Made by a program: the position numbers and the translations under genes. Of a stretch of DNA of 64,000 bases, positions 46,301-56,498 are shown piece by piece. Under the pieces are notes generated by a model. The model was not told the DNA's origin. It made no database searches and saw only the letters and a list, made by a program, of their open reading frames with translations. The DNA lies in NCBI GenBank assembly GCA_019671135.1, contig JAHRHY010000013.1:1302001-1366000 (forward strand), written 5' to 3'. Every line of letters starts with the position of its first letter. Within the stretch, counting starts at the first letter, position 1. The stretch is from Linnemannia hyalina (Eukaryota; Mortierellomycota; Mortierellomycetes; Mortierellales; Mortierellaceae).

Positions 46301-49300
46301 CGACCTGATCCGTCGAGCTCAGTCCTTGCAGTTGCCGCCTTCCTCGTCCTCAGGTAGCCCATCCCTTGGGACTCGCAAGCGACCGACCCTCAGCCAGTCG
46401 GTTTCTCTGCGACTTGACAACAACGGCTCCGTCATTGGCAGTGCCAACCATAGCCACAATGCAGGATCGACGACGGAAAGCGAGGTGCCTGGACTCAGTC
46501 CCGAGAAGCTCAACAGCCTCAGGATCACGTGTATCTCCAAGCCAATCCGTCGTTTGAAGCTGCTTCGTGCGTTTGTTGAGATCTTGGATGATTCGACCAG
46601 GATCCATGGATCTCATGCTGTCAAAAAGGCAGCCGTCAATAACGCTGGTGGTGCGACACCAATCCAACCCACCAGCCCCACAGCTTCTTCGGCGACCGCC
46701 ATCAACTCGCCGGTTTCTTCGCCTACCAGCTCAACCGGCTCCTCAGCAACTCTTTCGCCTGTCGGTTCAGCTCGTAGCCCCCCTGCATCGATGATGGCTA
46801 CACTCGATGGGTCCATGACCAAGGAAAGCCCAAGTGTCAAGGAATCTACCTCCACGACAGGACCGATTGCTGCTCCTACCCGACCCTCGTTTCGGAATGC
46901 GGACAGCGCGTCCCAGTTTCTCAGCAAGTCACAGGAGCAAAAGGTGGTCAGCCAAACGAGAGAAGAGGCTAGTGCGCGTGATGCACTGGACAGCCCCGTC
47001 AACTTGAACGAGTCCAGCAGTGACAACCCCGGTCATAGGCACAGCAACAGTTCTGTCAACGCTCTTGAGGTTGTTGAGGAGGTTACCGTATTGGAAGATT
47101 CGGTATTTGATCATCATCAACAGCGACCAAGGTCACAGTCGATGTGCTCACCCTCGTCTGTCGTGTCGTCGAAGACCATGTTTTCTGCCTCTGGCAGCGG
47201 TGGCGATGTCAATGACAACGATTCCTCCTCAACTCTCCATCACAATGACAAAGGTGGAGTCGCTCATGAGAACGACAAGGATAAGGGACAGGAGGAGCGG
47301 GATCGACTCTTATCTCCACCTCCTGTCAAGGTGTTGCCCGTGAAGCAGAAGTTGCCCGTCAACTCGAGCAGAGCGTCAAAGCTTCGATCGAACTCTCCCA
47401 AACCCACCAAAACATCCAAGCTGGTGACCGAAGAGGCCACTGAGAACTCTTTATCATTGGAGGAAGCGAACCGCATCACCGGCATGCGTATCCTTCTCGC
47501 CGAAGGTACATTATCTCTTTCTTTCTCGCCCCTCTAGCTGCTGATGAGTACACCACTGATGGATATGGCATACTAACTTGTTTTGTGTATCTTTTTTTTT
47601 TTTTTTTTTTAGACAACAAGATTGCTCAGATGGTACTGTCGAAGCAGCTGTCGTTGTTTGGACTGGTCATTTCGTGTGCGAACGATGGCGCTGATGCATT
47701 GGCATTGTTCAAATCTCATCCTCGCGGATACTACACCATGGGCTTCTTTGACCACCACATGCCCAACTGTAAGCGCTTTGAAACTATTTTCCTTTGCGTC
47801 AATATTTCGTTACTTGCGCCTTGGACTAACTAAAATGTCCATTTTTCAATTCATGCATAAACAAATAGGTGATGGTGTGCAGGCGACACAGCAGATTCGG
47901 TTGTTGGAGAAGGAGCATGCAACAGAAGTGAAAGGCCCAGTCCCTCGTCTGCCAATTGTTGCAGTCTCGGCCGACATTCAGGAGACCGCGCGGAAGGCTT
48001 GCCTCAACTCTGGCATGGAGCGCTATGTTACCAAACCGCTGATGCAGAAGGACCTGGTCGCGATGGTTCGTCACTACTGTGTGATCGGTGATGCTGAGGC
48101 AAGCACTCATTCGTATGTGTCACCACCAGAGGGCGCAGGAGTATCAAATGGTCTAGGAGTTGCCTCGTCATCGTCAGACTCGAATGCAGTTACGTCAACA
48201 GTTGAAGCAATGGTCTCTGCAGGTCATGTCTCTGCACCTATCGGGATCTCGTCTGGACAGACAGGACCTATGCTGTTGTCGCCTTCACCAATTGGGCCGC
48301 AGCTTCATATTGGATCACCCTTGCAGAAGCAGCTCACATCTGTACCGAAGCGAGAGCTGGAACTGTCACCTGCGGCTATGCGTGGGCTGGCTTTGATTCG
48401 AGAGAACACTCTGCAAGATGAGAGCTCCAAAGTTGGTGGTGGAGGAAGCATCAAGGCGATGAATCTAGCCCTGGCAACATCTATGACCGCCTCTGCGTCG
48501 ATGGGATCTCTTCCTACGCAGCAGCAGTTGTTACAGCAACAACAGCAGCAGCAGCAGGCGGCTAGCGGTGTCAATCATCTTGGGTTGAGGAGTCATGGAT
48601 CCCAGTCTCAGCTCAGGACACCCAGCAGTACTTTTTCGTTGTCAAAGTCCATCTCATCGTCCTCTCTTTCGGGAAGTTACCATGCGGGAGCAGCAAGTGG
48701 CGGGATTGTCTCGTCTCCCCTCTTCATGTCGACCTCCAGCCCTGTGGTCACATCATCCCCCTCACCTGCTCCCGGACCAATCGCCATGTGTGGAAGTACT
48801 CCGAATATTTTGAACCTTTCGTCGCCGTTTAGTTCACATCATCACCACCACCCAATTGCCGCCATGGCAGCAGGAGCTGCAGCCGCAGCGGCCGCAGTTG
48901 TGAACACTGTCAGTTCTGCTATCAGTGAACATATCCACCCACCGTCGATCTATGCTGCTCAGCCTAACTCGAGCGCATTGAGCTCGCCCTGGAAGGGGTC
49001 TCTTGAGGGACAGCAGATTCAGCCGGACCAGCTTCAACAGCCATTCGTGCTGCCTTCTTTTTCTTCAGAGTCTTTGACCGAGCAAGCACCTGGAACTGGG
49101 AATGGAACAGGAGCAGGAGGACACACGTACCACCCGCCTCAGCAGGTGTTTGTGCCGTACTTGCATCCCTGTGAGCCCTCGCCTACAATGGACTGTGAGG
49201 AAGATCCTATGCTGACCAGTGGGTCGCTGTCGGCTGCAGCCCTTGCCCTTGGACCTACTGCCACCACTGCAGCTGCTTCAAACTCCACCTCGGCTCCTTC

Positions 49301-49442
49301 CGATGATAGTGCTGGCTGCAGTAACAGTGGCGCTGCAGGACTGCAAGTTTCTTTTTCTGCCACAGCGACGGCCAAGGCTGTTGCCGCTACCAATGCGACC
49401 ATGGCTGCTACTGCGACTGTCCAATTGAACAATTGGTTGTAA
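40315..49442 (+). CDS. Hybrid histidine kinase, about 2430 aa, 12 or more exons
   Basis: Model exons: 40315-41793, 42508-42565, 42733-42932, 43083-43184, 43286-44221, 44321-44390, 44486-44579, 44678-44862, 44956-45034, 45146-47505, 47613-47768, 47869-49442; all phases agree. Domains in order: a Ser/Thr-kinase-like domain split by Asn/Ser runs (catalytic-loop-like LHQNGLIHGQLCPTSF; later QIDIYTLGVMFYYQLTSYT), a GAF-like region (from EDRAFVLELVLDIGF), and a PAS domain (LPCFVWAAEPDD ... WHLSRAIAVL). Next come HisKA with the H-box MSHELRTPFSG, HATPase_c (QILLNLVGNAIKFT, DTGIGI, GGSGLGLSI), a degenerate receiver without its acidic pair, and a true receiver. In the receiver, ED at the start, the phospho-acceptor D of FFDHHMP and the K of TKPL are present. 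A Ser/Gln-rich tail follows. It resembles the Mak2/Mak3/Chk1 class of fungal stress kinases but lacks the AAA-type region between kinase and GAF. Exon content of 41794-42507 is unsettled. Confidence 0.85.
41819..41840 (+). repeat. Poly-C tract in histidine-kinase intron
   Basis: About 22 consecutive C bases just after the donor of the first intron. Such a run is error-prone in sequencing. Confidence 0.9.
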
Positions 49443-50631
49443 ATAAATCCTGGCTTTGCGATACCACCTACTTTTTTTTTATGGTTGTTTGTATGTTGTA
49501 TTATTTGGTTTGTTTTATGATGAACGGGTTTTTTTTGACAGGAATGAATTTTTTTTTTAAATTTTGCAAAAAGAGTTGGCTCAATTGCAGAATAGGAGAG
49601 TCGAACTGGGTACCTGAGATAGATCTTATCTGCATGGGCTTAGCCCAGCAAATGAGTGTCTGTCTGTCTGACATTCAACTCAAAAATGTCGATAGGGTTT
49701 TTGACACTTGGAGGATCATGAACCCCCCTTTTTTCTCTCGGAAAAAAAAAAAATCCTTCTAGCGTTGGTTTCGTTTTTCTTCTGAGTTCAGGCTCTCTCT
49801 CATTCATTCAACAACAATAAGCAACCGTGGCGAAAAAGTTCACATCAATAAAAAGCGACCTTGAAAAAAAAAAAAAAGCCATTTTTCTTTTCTTTCTCTG
49901 TTTTCACTCCTGTACAAGTGTGCCATGGTGAAAATGGGCAAACAGCAAACAGCGAGGAAGGAGAATGAGGCTACTGTTTTTGGCGAGGAAGAAGATTTGG
50001 AGCTCGGGAACGGAGATACAGTTGACAAACGACCTTAAAGACTACCGACACGACTACTCCCTCAATAAGAAACACCCCTCCAATCTTCCGCACCTTCCCA
50101 TCGAAAAAAAAAAAATGCTCAACCTCGGGGACGCCTCAACAATAAACCGACCCGGATTCCTACACTTGTTCTCGATCTTGAAGAAGGAGTTGGAGTACAT
50201 ATATGTTTGGAGATGCGGTGCGGCCTCCTTCAAGGATCAATTGACGGTTCGGAGGGAGAAGGTTGGAATGGATGGTGGAGCAATGGGTCCGAGAGTAGTT
50301 TTTTTTTTGGTGGAAAAGCGTTGGTCTTCATTTCTTTTCTTTCCTTTGTTCGTCCTTTTCTTTTTCTTTTTCTTTTTTCTGATACTGTTTTCAGGATGGT
50401 GGTTTATTATACTCCGTTGGAGGATATATGACATTGGACTTTGCTCTGTTGTTTATCCAAAGGTGAGGGGGGGGAAAAGTATGAGGACAAGATGGCCTCC
50501 CTCTACGACAACTGAGATCAACTACAACGATAACCATCGCGAGAAAGGGTAGAGCCTCGTGCTCTCAAACAACAATGTTGGTCCCAGTGTTCGATAAACC
50601 AATCAATTTTTTATTATTTTCTAGGCGCATC
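49443..50631. other. Intergenic, no gene supported
   Basis: T- and A-rich tracts (49465-49560, 49741-49753, 49864-49877, 50105-50114). The plus ORF at 49965-50552 crosses homopolymers and has no domain-like content. Confidence 0.45.
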
Positions 50632-50823
50632 CTAGGACATCGAAAAGTTCTCTGATTCTAGAACAATCAACCTACCTACTTTCTCCAGCTTCTTCAATCC
50701 TCCAAGCAAAGTCCAGGAACCACCCCCCGGTTGACCTTCACCATACTCAACCAAGGCGAGCATCCCAGGGTGAGATGTCTTGTAGGTAGTGAGGACGCTA
50801 AAGATCGAGTCAACATTTGCCAA
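50632..50823 (-). pseudogene. C-terminal fragment of an F-box/LRR-type gene
   Basis: The minus-strand reading HPGMLALVEYGEGQPGG, then WTLLGGLKKLEKVGRLIVLES, resembles the C-terminus of the neighbouring F-box gene (FPGLLSLKGNVAGRPGY, then LDLLGGLSQLKNVGKGVVPE). Nothing N-terminal to it is recognisable. Orientation is opposite to that gene. Interpreted as a relic of a related copy. Confidence 0.5.
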
Positions 50824-51055
50824 CTATGAAAAAATCCAGTCCTGGTTACGCGATGTCCTCTTTCTTGAGGAGTGAGGGCGATGATGGATGCCAGTTACGG
50901 GATCCCAAAGTCTCGAGTCGACTCCATTGGTGATGATTTTACTAACTTAAAGACGAAAAGTGACCGTCATCTCAACTCGAATACGCGCTTGGCGGAGGGG
51001 ATCCCTTCTTCTTCACACACCTCCAATACGCCTAACTACGCCTCCTTCGCTCACC
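50824..51055. promoter_or_regulatory. Upstream region of the F-box gene
   Basis: Short spacer between the F-box relic and the ATG at 51056. The coding frame is open back to 50960, but the leader is Arg/Thr-rich and the MEPSASARLF start fits the paralogue at 63409. Confidence 0.4.
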
Positions 51056-52942
51056 ATGGAGCCCTCCGCATCAGCTCGCCTGTTCGGCATCCCCGAGCTG
51101 GCCTCCATTGTCGGATCACATCTCAAGAAGAAGGACATCTCCCCCCTGATGATGACCAGTCGCCGGATGCACGAAGCAATGGCACCCATCTTTTACAAGA
51201 ACCTCATCACAACCTACGACAGCAGCAGGGGCACCAACCTGCAAGAATCCCCCGACGGATTGAACGCCTTGGCGAGGAACATTCATTATGTCAAGTCTTG
51301 GTCTAGTAGCCTTCTCTTCTTTGTCTACTATTACCACGCCACCACCGCCTATTACGACAGCAACAACACCAACAGCACCACCGCTACTGCGACGATTTCT
51401 TCGCTCGTTACTCTGCCGACGGAAACCATCCCAGGAACCCCACAGCAATTCTCTTCCAAAACTCTCGATCTGGTCCAATTAGTCCCTCTGCCGGCAATGA
51501 CTCGGTTGACCAAGCTCAAACTGACGTTTTCTTTGGGACTCTTCGAGCTCAGATGTCCGTACAATCTCCCCAACTACAACAACCCGCAGACGTCAGCCAT
51601 TCGCCTCTGCGGACTTCTTCAACTTTTACCACAACTTTGCGACCTGTCTCTGTGCACATTATCGGTCAGGAACTCATGGAGCGCCCAACTCATCACATCG
51701 GCACTGCTGGGCATGACCAATCTGAAGCAACTGCGCATTACCCTCGCTGGCAAAGTTCGTTATCCAGGAATCATAACACTGCTCTTTTTCAGCTGCCCAC
51801 CATCGATCGAGCGACTGCACATTGGCTTTGCGCACCCCCGTGAGTTTGAAATCTTTGACGACTCTGACATGGGCACTGGAGAGGTGGAGCAGGATGCGGA
51901 AAGATTGTTTTCGAGAAGGACATCCCCATTGATTAATATTAGAGAACTGACTCTGGTTCGTTGGACGGACCGAACCACAACGGAGGAGTTCCTTTCAATC
52001 TTTCGGCAATGTCCAGGACTGGAAAAACTTGATATTATTTTCTCAGTTGTTCCGGCTGGGGTGGATGGAGCGGATATTGGCCGGATCTGTCCCAACTTGC
52101 GCGATATCGTATACCTAGGACCAGACGACGACCCGGGTGGCAAAGAGATGTGGCCATTGAAGGTCATGGAGGTCTTACCAGAGGCTCAGATAGAGACCTT
52201 GGCCTTTTCCTGGACCCTTAACCGACAAGTGGAAGGAACTGTTGTAAGAACGACCATCCTGCGACATTCTCACTCCCTTCGGAAGATCAGGATCACCGCA
52301 CATATTACCAGCTCAGCTATACGAATGATCCCGGAGACGTGCGGGGTTCTAGAAGCCATTCATATTCTTCGTTCAACCATCGACCTGTCTGATGCAGCCG
52401 GGTCGCCTTGGGCAAGCAGCAAGATCATTCGTTTGTCGCTAAGTGTCGCCGTCACCATGCCTTCGTTGTCCCTTCCTGCCGACATCCAATATATACCATC
52501 CTACCTCAAGACGCCGCCAACCCCCCTATCACAGGACGAGGAACACATTTTCACGCAACTCGAGGTTTTTTACAGGCAGATTGGGAAGCAAACGAATATG
52601 GAGGCTCTTCGCCTTGACAGACCAGCGAATAACAAACCTATAGCGCGTAACCTGGCCGGTGAAAAGGTCCCGTTCCCAGGTTTGTTGTCTTTGAAGGGGA
52701 ATGTGGCGGGTCGACCTGGTTATCTGGATTTGTTGGGGGGTCTGAGCCAGCTGAAGAATGTTGGCAAGGGTGTTGTTCCAGAGACTTGGGACTACAAGAT
52801 GGCAGAGTGTGCGCCGGAGGTTGACTGGATTCTTGAGCATTGGCCACGTCTGTCGTTTGATGTGTGCAGTTTCTTCCCGCGTTCCAGAGTTCCTCCGCAC
52901 CGTGTTCATATTCCTTCACACTATGCTGTGTATGTTGTGTAA
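51056..52942 (+). CDS. F-box/LRR-type protein, 628 aa, single exon
   Basis: Starts MEPSASARLFGIPELASIVG, followed by HLKKKDISPLMMTSRRMHEAM, the divergent F-box found at the start of the 'IPEL' class. The paralogue at 63409 begins MESASTRFFTIPELLAMLIL with the same ISxLMxTSRxMH pattern. A Tyr/Asn/Thr-rich insertion lies at about residues 90-125. The rest is LRR-like, with repeating 'L..L.L....' units such as MTRLTKLKLTFSLGLFEL, LPQLCDLSLCTL, MTNLKQLRITL and CPGLEKLDIIF. The C-terminus (LLGGLSQLKNVGKG, then WILEHWPRL) is the part echoed in the relic at 50632. Likely an SCF substrate receptor; partner unknown. The start at 51056 is chosen over the in-frame ORF start at 50960. Confidence 0.82.
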   Translation: MEPSASARLFGIPELASIVGSHLKKKDISPLMMTSRRMHEAMAPIFYKNLITTYDSSRGTNLQESPDGLNALARNIHYVKSWSSSLLFFVYYYHATTAYYDSNNTNSTTATATISSLVTLPTETIPGTPQQFSSKTLDLVQLVPLPAMTRLTKLKLTFSLGLFELRCPYNLPNYNNPQTSAIRLCGLLQLLPQLCDLSLCTLSVRNSWSAQLITSALLGMTNLKQLRITLAGKVRYPGIITLLFFSCPPSIERLHIGFAHPREFEIFDDSDMGTGEVEQDAERLFSRRTSPLINIRELTLVRWTDRTTTEEFLSIFRQCPGLEKLDIIFSVVPAGVDGADIGRICPNLRDIVYLGPDDDPGGKEMWPLKVMEVLPEAQIETLAFSWTLNRQVEGTVVRTTILRHSHSLRKIRITAHITSSAIRMIPETCGVLEAIHILRSTIDLSDAAGSPWASSKIIRLSLSVAVTMPSLSLPADIQYIPSYLKTPPTPLSQDEEHIFTQLEVFYRQIGKQTNMEALRLDRPANNKPIARNLAGEKVPFPGLLSLKGNVAGRPGYLDLLGGLSQLKNVGKGVVPETWDYKMAECAPEVDWILEHWPRLSFDVCSFFPRSRVPPHRVHIPSHYAVYVV

Positions 52943-53264
52943 ATAAATCTTTCGCCCTCTTCAAGAGGGAATGTGACTGCGAAGGTCCCCTTCCCTTCCT
53001 GTCAAACTTCCACGTTGTTGGGTTTGCAGCGCACAAAAGTCGAGAGAGAGAGAGACAGAGTCAGCCAGTCAGACCCAGGCTCTCAGCCTTGGAACAGACC
53101 CCACTGCTTTCACACACTATTACTCTTGTGTCCTTTCTCTCTTCTTCTTCTTCTTCTTCTTCTTCTTCTTTCATCACTTTTCTTCTTCTACACCCCACCC
53201 ACTTGTCTTCACACCATCTTCTAACTTCACGCACACACTCATCATCACCACCAAGTAACAAGCA

Positions 53265-55687
53265 ATGTCACAGCATCACACTGTCGACACTCCTCTGACA
53301 GCAAAGTCAGAGGAAACAACCACCTTCACTTCAACCCCCGACAACCACACCCACGCCAAGTACAACGACAACCTCCTCCTCAACGACGACTACGACAAGG
53401 ACGACGACGACGACGATGACGACTGGATCGATATGCAGCCATCCACCACCTTCACCCAAGGACACAAAGCAGCAACAGCCACCCAAGACGACCATTTGGT
53501 CCCCACTGCTACTGGAGACAGTAGTAGTCTCTCTCAGAACAATGCTCACCTGGACCCTCGTCCTAGTGACACTCTTGCCGAGTTGGCTTCCTCATTGCTC
53601 TCGATTCCTTCGGACTATGGCCTCGAGTCCTCTACAGACGCCGCTACGACCGACACTGCATCGTTTCCTCTGTCCCTTCAAGTTCCTTCAATCGATCAAC
53701 AACACCAACTCGGCCTTGACGAGGACGCTATTCCAGGATCAGCTACCTCCTCCAATTCCGAGTCTGAATATTCCTTGCTCAACCCATCCTCGGACCAGTC
53801 TCGCAAGAACTCGCTCACAGGCATCTCGGTCTTCCATGCCCTCACCCCTACACACTCCCATTCCGATGCTTCCAGCAGCCCTGCGATCACAGACGACCAG
53901 CTCTCCCTAGGTAGTAGTCAGCAGGACGACGACGACCAGGATGACGAAGGCGAAAGTGATACTCATCAACCCCCATCCATTGGTGTCACTAGCCCCTCTT
54001 TTTCGGATTTCGTGCAGGTTGGGAGTGATCAGGGAGACGACTTTTCAATGTCTTCCCGTCTTTCGAGCGGAAAACAGACCCCCTCGCCTACATCCTTCTC
54101 GGAAGCAAGGGCTCGCATGGAGGGTGCTAGCAACCATGAGGATGACGACATTATGAATGCTACAGCTGCTCCTGCTGCGGTGGCCGAGGATGCAGAGAGG
54201 AAGGCGACAGAGACAAAGGAAGGGAAGAATGACAGTGACAGATCAAGGGGTATCCAGGAGGTGCTACACAGTGTCACGAGCAACCAAGGAGAGAATGCAT
54301 CATCACCACCACCACCACCACCAAACACACTTACATTCTCCACACAGTCACCACCAATCTCCACATCTTCTACGACAACGACAACACAAGATTCGAGTCA
54401 GCAAACCCTTCCCCAGCCGTCCACAACCTCGCCGGTTGACAGAAGCAGATACAGGACAACAGTGGAGGATGTGAGGAGTAGTAGTGAGGAAGAAGGGGAG
54501 CTCGCTGGTGGCTCTGGAATGCGATACAGAGGTGCGCAGACTCGACAGGACGACCGCAATGACATCCGCGGTTCATTCTTTGGCACATCCAGGGCGACGT
54601 CGACTATGCCAGGAGGACTCAATTTGGGTTTGGATGCCGACATTGACCATTTTAGTCACCCTGCACAGCCGGCTGCCGTCCCTTTTAACGACCCTCCTGT
54701 TGACGAGCGACAATGCAGGATTTGTCTTGGAGGTGCGGATGAAGAGGATACCTTGGGACATCTCATCTCTCCTTGTCTCTGCAAGGGTTCTATGAAATAC
54801 GTGCACATCGAATGGTATGTTTCTTTTTGTTGTTTGGCGTGTGTTATTGGTAATTTTGAGAAGAAGAAACGTGAGATTGACTCTCGGTATCGATTCTCAA
54901 TTCTCCATCACAACTAGTCTGAATGCGTGGAGAACAAGGAGCCCGAAGCCTGAGAGCCATTACAAGTGCGACACCTGCAAGTATGCCTTCTCGTTCCGTC
55001 GAACGAGCTTTGCACGGTATCTTGGCCACCCCTTGACGGTCTTTGTGCTTACGATCGCCGCCTTCGTGTTGTTGGTGTTTGCGGCTGGCTTTGCCATGAA
55101 GCTGTTAATGTATCTGATGATGGACGAGTCCCAGGAGTTTATTTATCCCGCAGACCTGTAAGTTATTCGTCCTGTAATAATATGAGCTGATGCTGATACT
55201 GTGGAAGGTGAGTGATCGATCGGAGATAAGGGACACGTCAACTCAAAAACTCTCTTTTTTTTTGTCCTTTTTTCTTTGTTACAATAGGAGTGATGATGAA
55301 GACCTGGAGGTGATGCGGTTGAGGGAGGACATTGTGATTTTCAAGACACCAGAGAGTCTGCGGGCAGTCTTTCAGATCGACAAGACCCACATGGTCTTTG
55401 GATCGTTCTTTGTCAGTATCATTGGATTCCTGCAACTATTTGTGTCGGTGTGGATGGGCGGCGGAGGGGGCATATTCAGGATTGGAGGGTTTGGATTGGG
55501 AGGTGGTAGACGACGCGGTGGACGGGGAGAACGACAAGGAGAGGCGGGTGTGGGAGGGGTGTTGATGATTGTTATTTTGGTGTTTGGGTTGTTCAAGTCT
55601 GTGTATATGACGTATCAGTTTGTGAATAGGATGTCGCGGCGCGTTTTGGCCAAGGCGGAGATGATGGTTCTTGAAGTCCAGGCGTAG
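53265..55687 (+). CDS. Membrane RING-CH (MARCH-type) E3 ubiquitin ligase, 729 aa, 3 exons
   Basis: Exons: 53265-54814, 54918-55157, 55288-55687; phases agree. Residues 1-480 are acidic, Ser/Thr-rich and disordered, with an Asp run (DKDDDDDDDD). The RING-CH domain has all eight zinc ligands: C484, C487, C504, C506, H514, C517, C534 and C537 (QCRIC ... PCLCKG ... YVHIECLNAWR ... YKCDTC). C517 is created by the first splice. Hydrophobic segments follow: VFVLTIAAFVLLVFAAGFAM with MKLLMYLMM, VFGSFFVSIIGFLQLFVSVW, and VLMIVILVFGLFKSVYMTY. A Gly/Arg-rich loop (GGGRRRGGRGERQG) lies before the last. Expected to ubiquitinate membrane proteins in the ER or endosomal system (family knowledge). Upstream, CTT repeats at 53141-53170 lie in the leader. 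Confidence 0.9.
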
Positions 55688-56498
55688 CGGTTACAAAGCA
55701 AGAGTGAAGGCGGCTGTAGATCCTCTTCCTCTTGTGCCAGCAGTGAATAAAATATCATTGCACGTGACCATTTCATGCATGAGAAAAAGAAAAAGAAAAA
55801 GAAAACGACAGGCACGCGGACATGCTTTTTCTGCTTGTTCTACTCTACTCGCCAAACACAACACCTTCCATGTGATGGCCATCCCCATGGTCTCGCTGAC
55901 GAACAAGCACCTCTTCTCATTCCCATCCTTACTCTCATCGCTCTCACTCACACAAGGTATGTTTCTCACCTCACTCAACAGTAGATGACTGCAACAAATT
56001 GACTTTTGCAAGCAAACAAAAACGAACATAGATGAGGTATTACAGTAAAGGGGGCACATTAAGGCACAGTGAACAATAAGGTGTCATTTCATCAAAGCTC
56101 ACCCCCCTTTTTTATCCGTCTTTTTTATTCATCGTTCGTATTATCCTTGTAGAGAATCGTCTTCTGACCATCTTCTCCACCCCCCTCTTTGTGCACATTC
56201 ACCGCTGGCCTGCACGACCATAATCACCAAGGTTACATAAGGGGACCTGCAGGATACGGCCCGCACCATCACATCGACAACCTTACAACCCAACAACAAA
56301 CAACAAACAACAACAACAACAACAACAACATACATACAACTAGCTTGTGGCCCTTATCTACAGTCCCCTTCCCTTCCCCTCTTTCAGCGTCGATTTTCTC
56401 CCCTCTCCGTTCCACGCTCCTCTTGACAGACGTTTCCACAAAAGGCCTCCGACCTTTCTTCAGCACAAAAACATCCACATCACACTGCCAAGACGGAC
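55688..56498. other. Intergenic with CAA repeat
   Basis: 3' flank of the RING-CH gene, then the leader of the Gln-rich gene. An AAC/CAA run lies at about 56287-56330. No ORF with coding character. Confidence 0.45.

Noticed and set aside
49570..49680. tRNA-like segment on the minus strand (TTCGACT loop, hairpin stems)
   Set aside because: There is a T-loop-like motif and two small hairpins, but the T-stem does not pair and no acceptor stem forms.
49965..50552. 195-codon plus-strand ORF
   Set aside because: It runs through A and T homopolymers, has poor amino-acid composition (Phe runs) and no splice or domain support.
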